Shown piece after piece: positions 9,372 to 18,524 of a stretch of 64,000 bases of DNA. Within the stretch, counting starts at the first letter, position 1, and each line of letters begins with the position of its first letter. A program made the position numbers and the translations under genes. Source of the stretch: Mucilaginibacter sp. (GTDB lineage: Bacteria; Bacteroidota; Bacteroidia; Sphingobacteriales; Sphingobacteriaceae); the NCBI GenBank assembly GCA_028288025.1, contig JAQBOM010000037.1, positions 112,061 to 176,060 on the forward strand, read 5' to 3'. The notes below the pieces were generated by a model, which saw nothing but the letters and a program-made list of their open reading frames with translations, was not told the DNA's origin and searched no databases.

Positions 9372-9761
9372 ATGACTAAACAAATAATTATCACTGCTTC
9401 GGTATTTGGCATGCTGGCTGTTATTGCGGGTGCTTTTGGCGCGCATAGTTTGCAGGGAAGCCTTTCAGCGCGAAACCTCGACGTATGGCATACAGCTGTG
9501 CAATACCAGTTTTATCATGTTTTTGCTTTATTGTTCTTATCAACAGTTGAACGTGTTAAAAGCAGCAACCTGGTTGCTGCAAGTTATTGCTTGTTTACCT
9601 TTGGTATCATCCTGTTTTCCGGATCGTTATACCTGCTTGCCTGCCGCGATCTGCTGGGCTGGAGCTGGTTGCCAATGATAGGACCCGTTACGCCAATTGG
9701 CGGCTTGCTTTTTATTATTGGCTGGATATTGCTTGGACTGGCTGCCTTCAGAACTAAATAA
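9372..9761 (+). CDS. DUF423 family membrane protein
   Basis: A 129-residue integral membrane protein with four predicted helices and the DUF423 signature: an N-terminal GAFGAHSLQ block, WHTAVQYQFYHVFAL, and a C-terminal PIGGLLFIIGWILL. The family (E. coli YgdD) is widely conserved and has no firmly assigned biochemical role. It lies 3 nt upstream of priA and may be cotranscribed with it. The start at the first ATG gives the standard length. Confidence 0.88.
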   Translation: MTKQIIITASVFGMLAVIAGAFGAHSLQGSLSARNLDVWHTAVQYQFYHVFALLFLSTVERVKSSNLVAASYCLFTFGIILFSGSLYLLACRDLLGWSWLPMIGPVTPIGGLLFIIGWILLGLAAFRTK

Positions 9762-9764
9762 CTC

Positions 9765-12251
9765 ATGTTAGAATTTGCCGAAGCAACACATGCCGATCGT
9801 GAGACACTTTTTGTTGAAGTGATTCTGCCTTTGGCGATCGCTAAAAATTACACCTACCGCGTGCCGTTTGAAATGAACGGCGCGGTGATGGTGGGAAAAA
9901 GGGTGGTTGTTCAATTTGGTAAAAGCAAGCTGTACACAGCCATTATTGCGGCAATTTCAAACCGGGCGCCCGAAAGATACCAGGCAAAATATGTGATAGA
10001 GCTACTGGACGATACCCCCGTTGTATCCGAATGGCAATTGCAGTTTTGGCAATGGCTGGCTGAATATTATATGTGCAATATGGGCGAGGTGATGAACGCT
10101 GCGCTGCCTTCGGCGTTAAAGCTTGCCAGTGAAACGCGTATCATGCTGAATAAAGATTTTGAGATCGATCGGGCAGCATTACACGATAAGGAGTTTTTAA
10201 TTGTCGAAGCCCTCGATATACAGCCGGAATTAACTGTAAGTGATATTGCAAAGTTGCTGGGGCAAAAAACAGTAATGCCGATCCTGAAATTGCTTTTCGA
10301 AAAAAACATCATCCATATTTCGGAAGACATCAGCGACCGCTACAAACCCCGCACCCGGACCTTTTTAACCCTTAACCCTGTTTATCACGACCAGGAAAAT
10401 TTAAAAGAACTGTTTGCCATCCTTGAAAAACGCGCGCCCAAACAGGCCGACGCCGTGCTGGCCTATATAAAATTGTCACGTCACCAAAAAACAGTTTCCA
10501 GGAATGAATTGATTGACGAAAGCGGCGCCGGCGCAGCAAGTATTAAATCGCTGGTGGAGAAGGAGGTATTTATTGCTGAAGAGAAAAATGTGAGCCGTTT
10601 GTTCTACGATGAGAATGAAACGTATAACAATTTTGAGCTGAGTGAGCAGCAACAGCAGATGCTGCTGCATATAGGGGAGGAGTTCAACCAAAAGGATGTA
10701 GTGTTATTGCATGGCGTAACCTCGTCGGGTAAAACGCAGATCTATATTCGCCTGATCGAAGAAATGATTGCCTCAGGCCGGCAGGTATTGTACCTGTTGC
10801 CCGAGATTGCGCTGACTACGCATATCATCGAGCGGTTGCGCATGTATTTTGGCGCTAACATTGGCGTCTATCATTCACGGTTTAATGACAATGAACGGGT
10901 AGAAGTGTGGCAAAAGGTACTGAATAACGAATACAAGGTGGTGTTAGGCGCCAGGTCGTCTGTCTTCTTGCCATTTCATGATCTGGGTTTGATCATTGTG
11001 GATGAGGAGCACGAAACATCCTATAAGCAGTTTGATCCCGCACCCCGTTATAATGCCCGCGATGCGGCGATATTTTTAGCCAACATGCACAAGGCAAAAG
11101 TGCTGCTGGGCTCGGCGACACCTTCGTTTGAAAGCTACTACAACGCACGTATGCAGAAGTATGGCCTCGCCGAATTGACTGAGCGTTTTGGCGGCGTAAA
11201 GCTGCCTGAAATCGAAGTGGTGAGCATCACTGAGGAAACAAAGCGCAAAACCATACAGTCGCATTTTACCAGTGTGCTGATGAATGATATAAAGCAGGCG
11301 CTATCAAACAAAGAACAGGTTATTTTATTTCAGAACCGCCGCGGCTATGCCCCGGTACTGATGTGTAAAATATGTGCTTACACACCTAAATGTATCAATT
11401 GCGACGTAAGCTTAACGTACCACAAAAGCAGCGGCAAGCTGCATTGCCATTATTGCGGTTACAAAGAGGACGCGCCCCAAATATGCCCGGCCTGCGGATC
11501 AACGCACTTGGAATATAAAGGTTTTGGTACCGAAAAGGTAGAAGATGAATTGGCTCTTTTGCTACCGGAAGCCCGGATAGCGCGCATGGACCTCGACACC
11601 ACCCGGTCGCGCAATTCATTGCAAACGATATTGAATGATTTGGAGGAGAAAAAGATCGACATCCTGGTGGGTACGCAAATGGTTGCAAAGGGGCTTGATT
11701 TTTCGGACGTAACCGTAATTGGCATCATCAATGCCGACAGCCTGCTTAAATTTCCGGATTACCGGGCCAACGAGCGCAGCTACCAGATGCTGGCGCAGGT
11801 AAGCGGCAGGGCAGGGCGGCGCGGCAAACAGGGGAAGGTGGTTATACAGACATACGACCCGGGCCACAGGGTGATTAAACAGGTTATTGAAAACAATTAC
11901 AACGATTTGTATTTCACCGAAATGGAAGAGCGCCGGAGTTTTAAATATCCGCCGTTCTATCGGATCATCAACCTCGATATTAAACACAAAGATCCCGAAA
12001 TGGTATTTAACCAGGCAGCCTACCTGGCTGCCGAATTACGCAAACATTTTGGTGAGCGCGTAATTGGCCCGGAGTTCCCACTGATTGGCCGGATTCGGAA
12101 CTATTATATCAAAAGCATTATGTTGAAGTTTGAAAAAGACAACGTTTCTATCAACAAGGCTAAAGCGATCATCCGTGAGGTGATAACGCAGTTTCAAACC
12201 ACTAAGTTAAGTAAGGGAAGTGTGGTACAGCCTGACGTGGACCCCTACTAA
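9765..12251 (+). CDS. priA: Primosomal protein N' (replication restart helicase PriA)
   Basis: PriA recognises abandoned replication forks and D-loops and reloads the DnaB helicase. The 828-residue protein has the N-terminal 3'-DNA-binding domain (FVEVILPLAIAKNYTYRVP), Walker A GVTSSGKTQIY, the DEAD-like box IIVDEEHE, eight zinc-binding cysteines (CKIC, CINC, CHYC, CPAC) inserted in the helicase domain, and motif VI QVSGRAGRRGKQG. All essential elements are intact. Its stop codon directly abuts the stop of the convergent lipoprotein gene. Confidence 0.96.
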   Translation: MLEFAEATHADRETLFVEVILPLAIAKNYTYRVPFEMNGAVMVGKRVVVQFGKSKLYTAIIAAISNRAPERYQAKYVIELLDDTPVVSEWQLQFWQWLAEYYMCNMGEVMNAALPSALKLASETRIMLNKDFEIDRAALHDKEFLIVEALDIQPELTVSDIAKLLGQKTVMPILKLLFEKNIIHISEDISDRYKPRTRTFLTLNPVYHDQENLKELFAILEKRAPKQADAVLAYIKLSRHQKTVSRNELIDESGAGAASIKSLVEKEVFIAEEKNVSRLFYDENETYNNFELSEQQQQMLLHIGEEFNQKDVVLLHGVTSSGKTQIYIRLIEEMIASGRQVLYLLPEIALTTHIIERLRMYFGANIGVYHSRFNDNERVEVWQKVLNNEYKVVLGARSSVFLPFHDLGLIIVDEEHETSYKQFDPAPRYNARDAAIFLANMHKAKVLLGSATPSFESYYNARMQKYGLAELTERFGGVKLPEIEVVSITEETKRKTIQSHFTSVLMNDIKQALSNKEQVILFQNRRGYAPVLMCKICAYTPKCINCDVSLTYHKSSGKLHCHYCGYKEDAPQICPACGSTHLEYKGFGTEKVEDELALLLPEARIARMDLDTTRSRNSLQTILNDLEEKKIDILVGTQMVAKGLDFSDVTVIGIINADSLLKFPDYRANERSYQMLAQVSGRAGRRGKQGKVVIQTYDPGHRVIKQVIENNYNDLYFTEMEERRSFKYPPFYRIINLDIKHKDPEMVFNQAAYLAAELRKHFGERVIGPEFPLIGRIRNYYIKSIMLKFEKDNVSINKAKAIIREVITQFQTTKLSKGSVVQPDVDPY

Positions 12252-12596
12252 TTACTGCTTTGTAATGGCATCTAATTGGATTTGAGTGGGACCACTACCG
12301 GGAAGCCATCCGCATTGAAACTTTGTTGATAGCCGTTTATAAATGATGTGTACTTTTAAATTGGCTATTTGATCTAAAACAGGTAAGTTCTTCGGGCTGT
12401 AGGTGCTATCAGTTCCGCTTATTTTAATTAGCCAGCCGCATCCATCGGCAGCCGGGTCGCCGCTATTTATAACAGTGGCATCGGCGGTTAGCACTTCAGT
12501 TATGGGCACAGGATTGTGTTTTTTGCAGGATAGGATAGTTAAAATAGACGAGAGAACGAAAATGGTAACAGTAGTAAATCGTATTGCTGATTTCAT
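12252..12596 (-). CDS. Small lipoprotein, downstream copy of a tandem pair
   Basis: 114 residues with an N-terminal lipoprotein signal (LSSILTILSCKKH, lipobox Cys then Lys-Lys). The mature part contains DGCGWLIKISGTDSTYSP and ends TQIQLDAITKQ. It is a clear paralogue of the gene at 12666-13022, sharing GCGWLI, YSP-NLP, ST-FQCG and QIQLDAI-KQ. The conserved cysteines may pair. I do not recognise a family; function unknown. The stop codon is adjacent, with no spacer, to that of priA on the opposite strand. Confidence 0.7.
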   Translation of the reverse strand: MKSAIRFTTVTIFVLSSILTILSCKKHNPVPITEVLTADATVINSGDPAADGCGWLIKISGTDSTYSPKNLPVLDQIANLKVHIIYKRLSTKFQCGWLPGSGPTQIQLDAITKQ

Positions 12597-12665
12597 GGTT
12601 TGTTTTATTAGTTATACGTTAACTATAATTACTGATATCGTTTATCAGTGGATTAACAGTTTGCA

Positions 12666-13022
12666 TTATTGTTTTGCTATAGCATCCAATTGAATTTGAG
12701 GAAAGCCGGAGGTTGCGGCCATGCCGCATTGAAATCGTGTAGACAGTATTTCATAACTGATATGCACTTTTAAACTCGCTGTTTTATAAATATCAGGCAA
12801 GTTTGCCGGGCTGTAGCTATTGTTGGTACCGTTTATCTCTATAAGCCAGCCGCAACCATCAGCGGCGGGGCTTCCCCAATATGTAATAGTGGCATCCCCC
12901 GTTATAACAGTCGCGCCCGGCTTGCCCAAATTTATTGGGTGTTTTTTGCAGGACAACATAGTTAAAGCAGGCAATGCAAAGATGAAAATGACAATAAAAA
13001 TAAATTGTTCTGTGGGTTTCAT
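12666..13022 (-). CDS. Small lipoprotein, upstream copy of a tandem pair
   Basis: 118 residues: signal peptide ending in ALPALTMLSCKKH, then a mature domain with ITYWGSPAADGCGWLIEING and the end FPQIQLDAIAKQ. It is the tandem paralogue of the 12252-12596 gene, 69 nt upstream in the same direction, so the two may form an operon. Both copies are intact. Attachment to the outer membrane or surface by the lipidated Cys is likely; the role is unknown. Confidence 0.7.
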   Translation of the reverse strand: MKPTEQFIFIVIFIFALPALTMLSCKKHPINLGKPGATVITGDATITYWGSPAADGCGWLIEINGTNNSYSPANLPDIYKTASLKVHISYEILSTRFQCGMAATSGFPQIQLDAIAKQ

Positions 13023-13155
13023 GGTTGGTTTATGGGCTATACGCTACCAGGTGCTCAAATGCTACAAGAGGGCATAATCAAATTGCTATTTATCAGTTAG
13101 TAAATAATAGATGTAAATAATCAACACCATCCGGCAAATCAGTCTAATCTGTGAT

Positions 13156-13163
13156 TAACTTTG
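13156..13163 (+). promoter_or_regulatory. TAnnTTTG box directly before pcm
   Basis: TAACTTTG matches the Bacteroidetes -7 consensus; only 7 nt separate it from the pcm ATG, predicting a leader of at most a few bases. No good -33 TTTG is present. Confidence 0.45.
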
Positions 13164-13170
13164 CCCCCGA

Positions 13171-13827
13171 ATGGCTTATAAATATATCGATAATTATCGC
13201 GAACAAGGCGCCCGAAAAAAACTGGTTGAAGAGCTGCGGAAAAAAGGCATAGAAGATGAGGATGTGCTTAAAGCTATTGGAAAAGTGCCCCGTCATTTCT
13301 TTTTCGACGAAACTTTCTGGAACCAGGCTTACAGGGACATCGCTTTCCCGATAGGCGAAGGCCAAACTATTTCCCAGCCTTATACGGTAGCATATCAAAC
13401 CCAGCTTTTACATATTCATAAGGGCGATAAGGTGTTGGAGATTGGTACAGGCTCCGGCTACCAGGCCTGTGTTTTAGTAGAGCTTGGCGCTAAAGTGTAC
13501 ACTATTGAACGCCAGGAAAAGCTTTATGAGCGTACCAAGCAGGTTTTGCCGCACATGGGTTACAAACCTAAATTTTTTCTTGGCGACGGTTCAAGGGGCA
13601 TCGCAAAACATGCGCCTTATGATAAAATAATAGTAACTGCTGGTGCGCCGACCGTCCCTGAAGAGCTGTTAAAGCAATTGAATATCGGCGGGATATTGGT
13701 GATACCTGTTGGCGACCAGGACCTGCAAAAGATGATAACGGTACTTAAAACCGGCGAGAATGATTATGAAAGAATAACCCTGGATACCTTTAGGTTTGTG
13801 CCGCTTGTAGGGGATAAAGCCTGGTAA
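13171..13827 (+). CDS. pcm: Protein-L-isoaspartate O-methyltransferase
   Basis: A repair enzyme that methylates isoaspartyl residues of aged proteins using S-adenosylmethionine. The 218-residue protein has the family signature IGEGQTISQPYTVAYQTQLL, then SAM motif I VLEIGTGSGYQACVL, and the post-I acidic strand VYTIERQ. Length is typical. The TAACTTTG box 7 nt before the ATG suggests a near-leaderless transcript. It converges on a small unknown gene. Confidence 0.94.
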   Translation: MAYKYIDNYREQGARKKLVEELRKKGIEDEDVLKAIGKVPRHFFFDETFWNQAYRDIAFPIGEGQTISQPYTVAYQTQLLHIHKGDKVLEIGTGSGYQACVLVELGAKVYTIERQEKLYERTKQVLPHMGYKPKFFLGDGSRGIAKHAPYDKIIVTAGAPTVPEELLKQLNIGGILVIPVGDQDLQKMITVLKTGENDYERITLDTFRFVPLVGDKAW

Positions 13828-13835
13828 TTAAGAGA

Positions 13836-14078
13836 TTATTTGACTTGTAAGCCAATTGACCAGCAAAAATCTTTCAATTCTAAAACGCTTTCACCGATCA
13901 AATTTTTCACATTAATGTCGGTATTGACAAGCTTTAATAATTCATGGGTTACTGATAATAATAGTTCAGAGCTTACTGATGCCGCATCTCTTAACGAGGT
14001 TATTTGCCTGGCTTGATTAAAATACCCATGTTTCTCTAATCGTATTATTACTTCTTCAATCTTTTTTAAATAATCCAT
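13836..14078 (-). CDS. Hypothetical 80-residue protein
   Basis: A small, probably all-helical protein (MDYLKKIEEVIIRLEKHGYF at the N terminus, LKDFCWSIGLQVK at the C terminus) with no signal peptide or membrane segment. It follows smpB in the same direction after 9 nt and may be cotranscribed. I do not recognise the family. It is kept because of the tight operon-like spacing and the absence of any better-supported reading frame in this stretch. Confidence 0.5.
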   Translation of the reverse strand: MDYLKKIEEVIIRLEKHGYFNQARQITSLRDAASVSSELLLSVTHELLKLVNTDINVKNLIGESVLELKDFCWSIGLQVK

Positions 14079-14087
14079 CTCGTGAAA

Positions 14088-14537
14088 TTATCTTTTCATC
14101 GCTCTATCCATCTCGACCTTCGTATCTCTTTCTTTCAGCGATTCGCGCTTATCAAAAGTCTTCTTGCCTTGTGCCAGGCCGATCTCAAGTTTGGCGAAGC
14201 CGCGCTCGCTGATGAACAGCGCCAGCGGCACAATGGTCAATCCTTTTTCTTCGCCGCGGGTTTGCAGCTTTTTTAGCTCCTTTTTGTTGAGCAGTAAAAT
14301 GCGGTCGCGTTTGGCTTCGTGGTTGTAAAACGAGCCATAGCTATATTCGGCGATGTGCAGGTTACGCACATATAACTGGTCGCCTATAAAAGTGCAAAAG
14401 GCATCGTTGATATTGGCTTTGCCTTCGCGGATAGATTTTATTTCGGTGCCAAGCAGCTTTATTCCCGCCACGTATTTATCCAGTATATGGTATTCAAAAT
14501 AAGCTTTTTTATTCTTTATATAAATATTCTGGTCCAT
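14088..14537 (-). CDS. smpB: SsrA-binding protein SmpB
   Basis: SmpB binds tmRNA and brings it to stalled ribosomes for trans-translation. The typical features are [20 protein letters not shown] at the start, then [19 protein letters not shown], and the basic tail [15 protein letters not shown] choose the ATG at 14537 (149 aa); the track start at 14585 adds 16 residues unlike the family and would overlap mntH. It lies 28 nt downstream of mntH. Confidence 0.95.
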   Translation of the reverse strand: MDQNIYIKNKKAYFEYHILDKYVAGIKLLGTEIKSIREGKANINDAFCTFIGDQLYVRNLHIAEYSYGSFYNHEAKRDRILLLNKKELKKLQTRGEEKGLTIVPLALFISERGFAKLEIGLAQGKKTFDKRESLKERDTKVEMDRAMKR

Positions 14538-14565
14538 CACTGCTCGTTTGCTGCAAATATGCGAA

Positions 14566-16464
14566 TTATTGCGGTTTAACCACAAGTACCGGCACGTTTA
14601 CCTTATGGCGGACCGAATTAACCGTGGTGCCGAAAATAAGGTCCTTGATTGCTTTATGTCCGTGCGAACCCATAACAACGAATTCAATCTTTTCCTCTTT
14701 TACTATAGCGGCGATCGATGGTGCCGCCCTGCCGAAGCCGATCTTTGCCCTGGCGTGGTAACCCTGCTCCCTTAGCGCCGAAACATATATATTCAGGTTA
14801 TCGGCATCGCTTTGTGTTTCATGATCCATTACCTCTGTGCCATAATACCGTGCGCCTGCCGTTTCAACCACGTGTATCAGGATATAAGTGGCTTTTTTTC
14901 CACCCTGCATAATGGCATGGCTGATGCAATCCCGGTCGTTTTTTGAAAAGTCGATGGTGATGCCGATACGCTTATAGGAAACAGGCTCCAGGTCGCTTAT
15001 CGTAGTAGCCAATCCATGCGGAACGCGCGCCGGCCGATCCTGGTGCTTAAATAGTATAGGCCTGAAAAATATATAAACCAATAATAAGGCGATGGCAATT
15101 ATTAGCGGTATTGCCAATGCATATATCCAAATAGACGCCGATGGGTATTGCGTTAGCCAGCCGCTAACCTGGTCGACCACTAATTTGGCGTTTAATGCGA
15201 GTATTAGCGCTGCGCTGGCCCATGCCAGTACCTTAACTTTCAAACTTATGGCAAATTTCCCCATCCGCTTGCGGTTTGATGTAAAATGAATAAGCGGAAT
15301 TACCGCGAAACCCAACTGCAAGCTCAAAACCACCTGGCTTAATATTATCAGCTTGCCTAATCCATTATCACCAAAATAAATAATAGTAAATATAGCAGGA
15401 ACTATGGCTAATAACCGCGTTAATAAACGGCGCAGCCACGGCTCGATACGCAGGTTGATATGCCCCTCCATCACAATTTGCCCGGCAAGGGTGCCCGTAA
15501 TAGTTGAGCTTTGGCCCGATGCGATCAAAGCTATTGCAAAAAGGGTAGGTGCAACGGAGCCGAAAAGATGCTGGAGCAGTTTATAGGCATCCTTTATTTC
15601 AGCCACCTGGAAATAGCCGTTTTTAAAAAACGCGCCAGCAGCCAGTATCAATATAGCGGCATTCACCACGAATGCCAGGTTGAGCGCTATAACGGTATCA
15701 AAAAGATTAAACCTGATGGCCGATCTTAACCCGGTATCGGTGCGGGTAATCTGCCGGGTTTGCACCAAAGAGGAGTGGAGATACAGGTTATGTGGCATTA
15801 CCGTAGCGCCTATGATACCAATGGCTATATATAGCATATTTTGGCTTACCGGATCCTTTTGAAATAAATTATTGGGAATGAAACCCTTCGCTATTTCCAG
15901 CACATCCGGACTTACAATAAACATCTCTATCAAAAAAGATACGCCCATGATGAATATCATCGACATGATAAACACTTCCAGTTTGCGCATGCCCCTGTTC
16001 ATTAAAAACAGCATCAACACTGTATCGGTCAGCGTAAGCGATACGCCCCACATCAACGGCAGGTGGAATAGTAACTGCAAACCGATGGCCATACCGATCA
16101 CCTCGGCAAGGTCGCAGGCGATGATGGCAATTTGAGCTAATATATACAGGCAGAAGTTTACGAAACGCGGATAGGCGTTTTTTGATGCCTGTGCCAGGTC
16201 GAGGCCGCGCACAATACCCAGCCGGGCGCTTAATGATTGCAGCAGTAACGCTATCAGGTTCGAGGCGAACAATATCCATATCAACCGGTAGCCAAAAGCG
16301 CTGCCCCCGGCAATATCCGTAGCCCAGTTACCCGGATCCATATAACCCACACTTACCAGGTAAGCAGGTCCCACAAAGGCAAGAAGCCGCCGCCAGCCGA
16401 TCTTGTTCTCGGTTTTTATTGAGCTGTGGACATTGCTTAATGAGTGGCTATGTTGTTCATTCAT
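14566..16464 (-). CDS. mntH: Nramp-type divalent metal transporter fused to a universal stress protein domain
   Basis: A 632-residue fusion. Residues about 20-440 are an Nramp/MntH transporter with the metal-binding motif DPGNWATD in TM1 and MPHNLYLHS in TM6, importing Mn2+ or Fe2+ with protons. After a last membrane segment, residues about 490-632 form a cytoplasmic UspA domain ending with the nucleotide-binding signature [20 protein letters not shown]. The start codon overlaps the mntR stop by 4 nt (ATGA), so the regulator and transporter are translated together and presumably repressed by manganese via the operator at 17133-17148. The Usp domain may sense ATP or stress; that is inference. 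Confidence 0.92.
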   Translation of the reverse strand: MNEQHSHSLSNVHSSIKTENKIGWRRLLAFVGPAYLVSVGYMDPGNWATDIAGGSAFGYRLIWILFASNLIALLLQSLSARLGIVRGLDLAQASKNAYPRFVNFCLYILAQIAIIACDLAEVIGMAIGLQLLFHLPLMWGVSLTLTDTVLMLFLMNRGMRKLEVFIMSMIFIMGVSFLIEMFIVSPDVLEIAKGFIPNNLFQKDPVSQNMLYIAIGIIGATVMPHNLYLHSSLVQTRQITRTDTGLRSAIRFNLFDTVIALNLAFVVNAAILILAAGAFFKNGYFQVAEIKDAYKLLQHLFGSVAPTLFAIALIASGQSSTITGTLAGQIVMEGHINLRIEPWLRRLLTRLLAIVPAIFTIIYFGDNGLGKLIILSQVVLSLQLGFAVIPLIHFTSNRKRMGKFAISLKVKVLAWASAALILALNAKLVVDQVSGWLTQYPSASIWIYALAIPLIIAIALLLVYIFFRPILFKHQDRPARVPHGLATTISDLEPVSYKRIGITIDFSKNDRDCISHAIMQGGKKATYILIHVVETAGARYYGTEVMDHETQSDADNLNIYVSALREQGYHARAKIGFGRAAPSIAAIVKEEKIEFVVMGSHGHKAIKDLIFGTTVNSVRHKVNVPVLVVKPQ

Positions 16465-17111
16465 AAAACGATTAATAAATTATTTGCCACTTCGCGGCTG
16501 ATCTGTATTCTTTTTCCTTCCATCTGCAGGATCATCGAATGATCAAATTCAATGATCTCAACAACCTCGACCGTTTTGCCGATAGTAAGCGATTGCTTTT
16601 CAAGATATTGAAGGAACAGGGTCGAGTGGTCGCGTACCCCACAAATGGTTCCGCTTTGATTGGGCGTGATTGACGATACCGGTTTAAGATCGTGTGTTTT
16701 AACCAGCCCGTTGCAATCGGGTATCGGGTCGCCATGCGGATCATATTTTGGGAAACCCATAAATTTGTCCAGCCGGTTTATCAGTTCATTTGATGATATG
16801 TGTTCCATTTCTTCGGCCATATCGTGCACCTGGTCCCATTTAAAGCTTAATTTTTCAACCAAAAAATATTCCCATAACCGGTGTTTGCGAATAATGTTTA
16901 CGGCAATTTTTTCACCGGCTACCGTAAGGTTAACGCCCTGATACGGCGTATAATTAATCAGTTCCTTATCAGCAAGCTTTTTCAACATATCCGTCACCGA
17001 CGATGCTTTTGTTTTTAACAACGCCGCCAGCTGGTTAGTGCTTACGTTTTCGTTGCTTAACGCGAGGTGATAAATGGATTTTAAATAATTCTCTTCGGCT
17101 AAAGTGTTCAT
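16461..17111 (-). CDS. mntR: DtxR/MntR-family metal-dependent transcriptional regulator
   Basis: 216 residues: an N-terminal winged helix (TLAEENYLKSIYHLALSN, TKASSVTDMLKKLADKELI), then the metal-binding and dimerisation domain (AVNIIRKHRLWEYFLVEKL, HDMAEEMEHISS) with the His/Glu ligands usual in MntR/IdeR/DtxR, and a C-terminal FeoA/SH3-like domain. It is first in the operon with mntH. A perfect inverted repeat (TTTAGAC-TT-GTCTAAA) 21 nt upstream overlaps the promoter, which argues for autorepression. The -7 box is only 5 nt before the ATG. Confidence 0.9.
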   Translation of the reverse strand: MNTLAEENYLKSIYHLALSNENVSTNQLAALLKTKASSVTDMLKKLADKELINYTPYQGVNLTVAGEKIAVNIIRKHRLWEYFLVEKLSFKWDQVHDMAEEMEHISSNELINRLDKFMGFPKYDPHGDPIPDCNGLVKTHDLKPVSSITPNQSGTICGVRDHSTLFLQYLEKQSLTIGKTVEVVEIIEFDHSMILQMEGKRIQISREVANNLLIVL

Positions 17112-17116
17112 TTCAA

Positions 17117-17148
17117 CAAATCTAATAAAAAATTTAGACTTGTCTAAA
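17117..17148 (-). promoter_or_regulatory. mntR-mntH promoter with MntR-type palindromic operator
   Basis: On the minus strand the -7 box TAGATTTG (plus-strand 17117-17124) stands 5 nt before the mntR ATG. About 20 nt further up is the perfect inverted repeat TTTAGAC-TT-GTCTAAA (17133-17148), whose outer TTTA falls where the -33 TTTG should be. Binding of a DtxR/MntR dimer there would block RNA polymerase. Confidence 0.75.
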
Positions 17149-17202
17149 AAAGATGAAATGAAAAAATTTATTATTGCTAAAGCGGTTTTTTGAAAAATTA
17201 TA

Positions 17203-17232
17203 TTTGGCTGCTTGCGGAATATTCTATATTTG
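17203..17232 (+). promoter_or_regulatory. Bacteroidetes-type promoter of the Lrp-family gene
   Basis: TTTG (17203-17206), an 18-nt spacer, then TATATTTG (17225-17232). The box ends 8 nt before the ATG at 17241, so the predicted 5' leader is only about 4 nt. Confidence 0.7.
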
Positions 17233-17240
17233 CGTGTATT

Positions 17241-17711
17241 ATGGCTGCTGACTTAGATAAAATTGACCTTCAAATATTAAAGATATTGCAAGAGAACGGC
17301 AGGATCACCAACCTGCAGTTGTCTAACGAGGTAGGGCTGTCGCCGGCGCCTACTTTGGAGCGTGTGCGCAAACTGGAAAATGCCGAATATATCAAGAGCT
17401 ACCATGCCCTTGTTGATGAGGAAAAACTGGGCTTGGGAATTAAAACTTTTATCCAGATATCGCTTGATTTTCATCAGAAAGATACCATTCAAAAATTTCT
17501 TGAGGAGATACAAAATATCAAAGAAGTTACTGAGTGCCACCATGTGACCGGGCAATGTGATTTTTTACTGAAAGTTTACGTGCGCGACATCAAATCATAC
17601 GAACAACTGATCATGGAAAAGATCAGCCGCATAACTGTGGTTAAAACCTTTCAAACCATGATGATCATGTCAACCAGTAAGAAGGAACCGATTGTTCCTT
17701 TAGAATATTGA
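17241..17711 (+). CDS. Lrp/AsnC-family transcriptional regulator
   Basis: A 156-residue regulator: N-terminal helix-turn-helix (LDKIDLQILKILQENGRITN, LSNEVGLSPAPTLERVRKLE) and a C-terminal RAM/AsnC ligand-binding domain (VTECHHVTGQCDFLLKVYVR). Such proteins form octamers that respond to amino acids. The ATG at 17241 is preferred over the track start (17190) because the family start AADLDKIDLQIL follows directly and a consensus promoter covers the upstream codons. It is divergent from mntR; the target is unknown. Confidence 0.92.
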   Translation: MAADLDKIDLQILKILQENGRITNLQLSNEVGLSPAPTLERVRKLENAEYIKSYHALVDEEKLGLGIKTFIQISLDFHQKDTIQKFLEEIQNIKEVTECHHVTGQCDFLLKVYVRDIKSYEQLIMEKISRITVVKTFQTMMIMSTSKKEPIVPLEY

Positions 17712-17725
17712 TAACGTGGAGATTC

Positions 17726-17774
17726 CAAATGTGCTTACTCATCTGCACATTTTAAATCTACACATTTGCACATC
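17726..17774. repeat. GCACATTTGCACAT word repeat between convergent genes
   Basis: CAAATGTG (17726-17733) pairs with CACATTTG (17761-17768), with further ATCTGCACAT and TTTGCACATC copies between and beside them. It lies between the Lrp gene and ung; it could form a weak bidirectional hairpin but has no clear T tract. Confidence 0.6.
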
Positions 17775-18452
17775 TTAATGTATCTGCCAATCTATCGGTT
17801 TTTCCCCTTGCTTCTTCAAAATCTCATTCGTCTTTGAAAAAGGCTTTGAGCCAAAGAAACCGCGGTCGGCTGAGAATGGAGACGGGTGAGGGGATTTGAT
17901 GATATGGTGTTTTGTTTTGTCGATCAACTCGGCTTTGGCCTGTGCAAAGGCACCCCATAAAATAAAAACCAGGCCCTCTTTTTTATCCGACAGGGTTTTA
18001 ATTACCATATCGGTAAACGTTTCCCAACCCTTTTTTTGATGCGAGCCGGGTATCCCGGCGCTTACCGTAAGACTGGCGTTCAATAATAACACACCTTGTT
18101 CCGCCCATTCGGTCAGATTGCCATGGTTCGGTGTGACAAAACCTGGTATGTCGGTCGTTAATTCTTTATAAATATTTCGCAACGAGGGCGGAATGGTAAT
18201 ACCTTTTTGAACCGAAAATGACAGGCCATGTGCCTGTTTTTCACCATGATAGGGATCCTGTCCTAATATTACAACTTTTACTTTGGTAAACGGCGTTTTT
18301 TGGAAAGCGTTGAAAATATCGCTTCCTTTTGGATATATTTTGTTGCCCGCGTGTTTCTCTTCTTTTAAAAATGCCCGCAGCTGTACCATGTAATCTTTGT
18401 CAAATTCGTCATTCAACACTGCAAGCCATGAGGGTTCTAAATCTATCGCCAT
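17775..18452 (-). CDS. ung: Uracil-DNA glycosylase, family 1
   Basis: Removes uracil from DNA as the first step of base excision repair. The 225-residue protein contains the catalytic water-activating motif GQDPYHGEKQAHGLSFSV, the LLLNASLTV strand, and the minor-groove/catalytic loop HPSPFSADRGFFG with its His. All active-site residues are present and the length is normal. It is divergent from the gene at 18525. Confidence 0.96.
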   Translation of the reverse strand: MAIDLEPSWLAVLNDEFDKDYMVQLRAFLKEEKHAGNKIYPKGSDIFNAFQKTPFTKVKVVILGQDPYHGEKQAHGLSFSVQKGITIPPSLRNIYKELTTDIPGFVTPNHGNLTEWAEQGVLLLNASLTVSAGIPGSHQKKGWETFTDMVIKTLSDKKEGLVFILWGAFAQAKAELIDKTKHHIIKSPHPSPFSADRGFFGSKPFSKTNEILKKQGEKPIDWQIH

Positions 18453-18524
18453 AAATCTTTATTCAAATTGTTGATTTAGCGTACAAATAAACGGATATTT
18501 GCATGCGAATTCAGATATAAAAAG

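Noticed and set aside
11616-11987. 123-residue ORF antisense to priA
   Set aside because: Shadow of the helicase domain; no start context or motif.
15869-16279. 136-residue ORF overlapping mntH in another frame
   Set aside because: His/Arg-rich shadow of the transporter gene.
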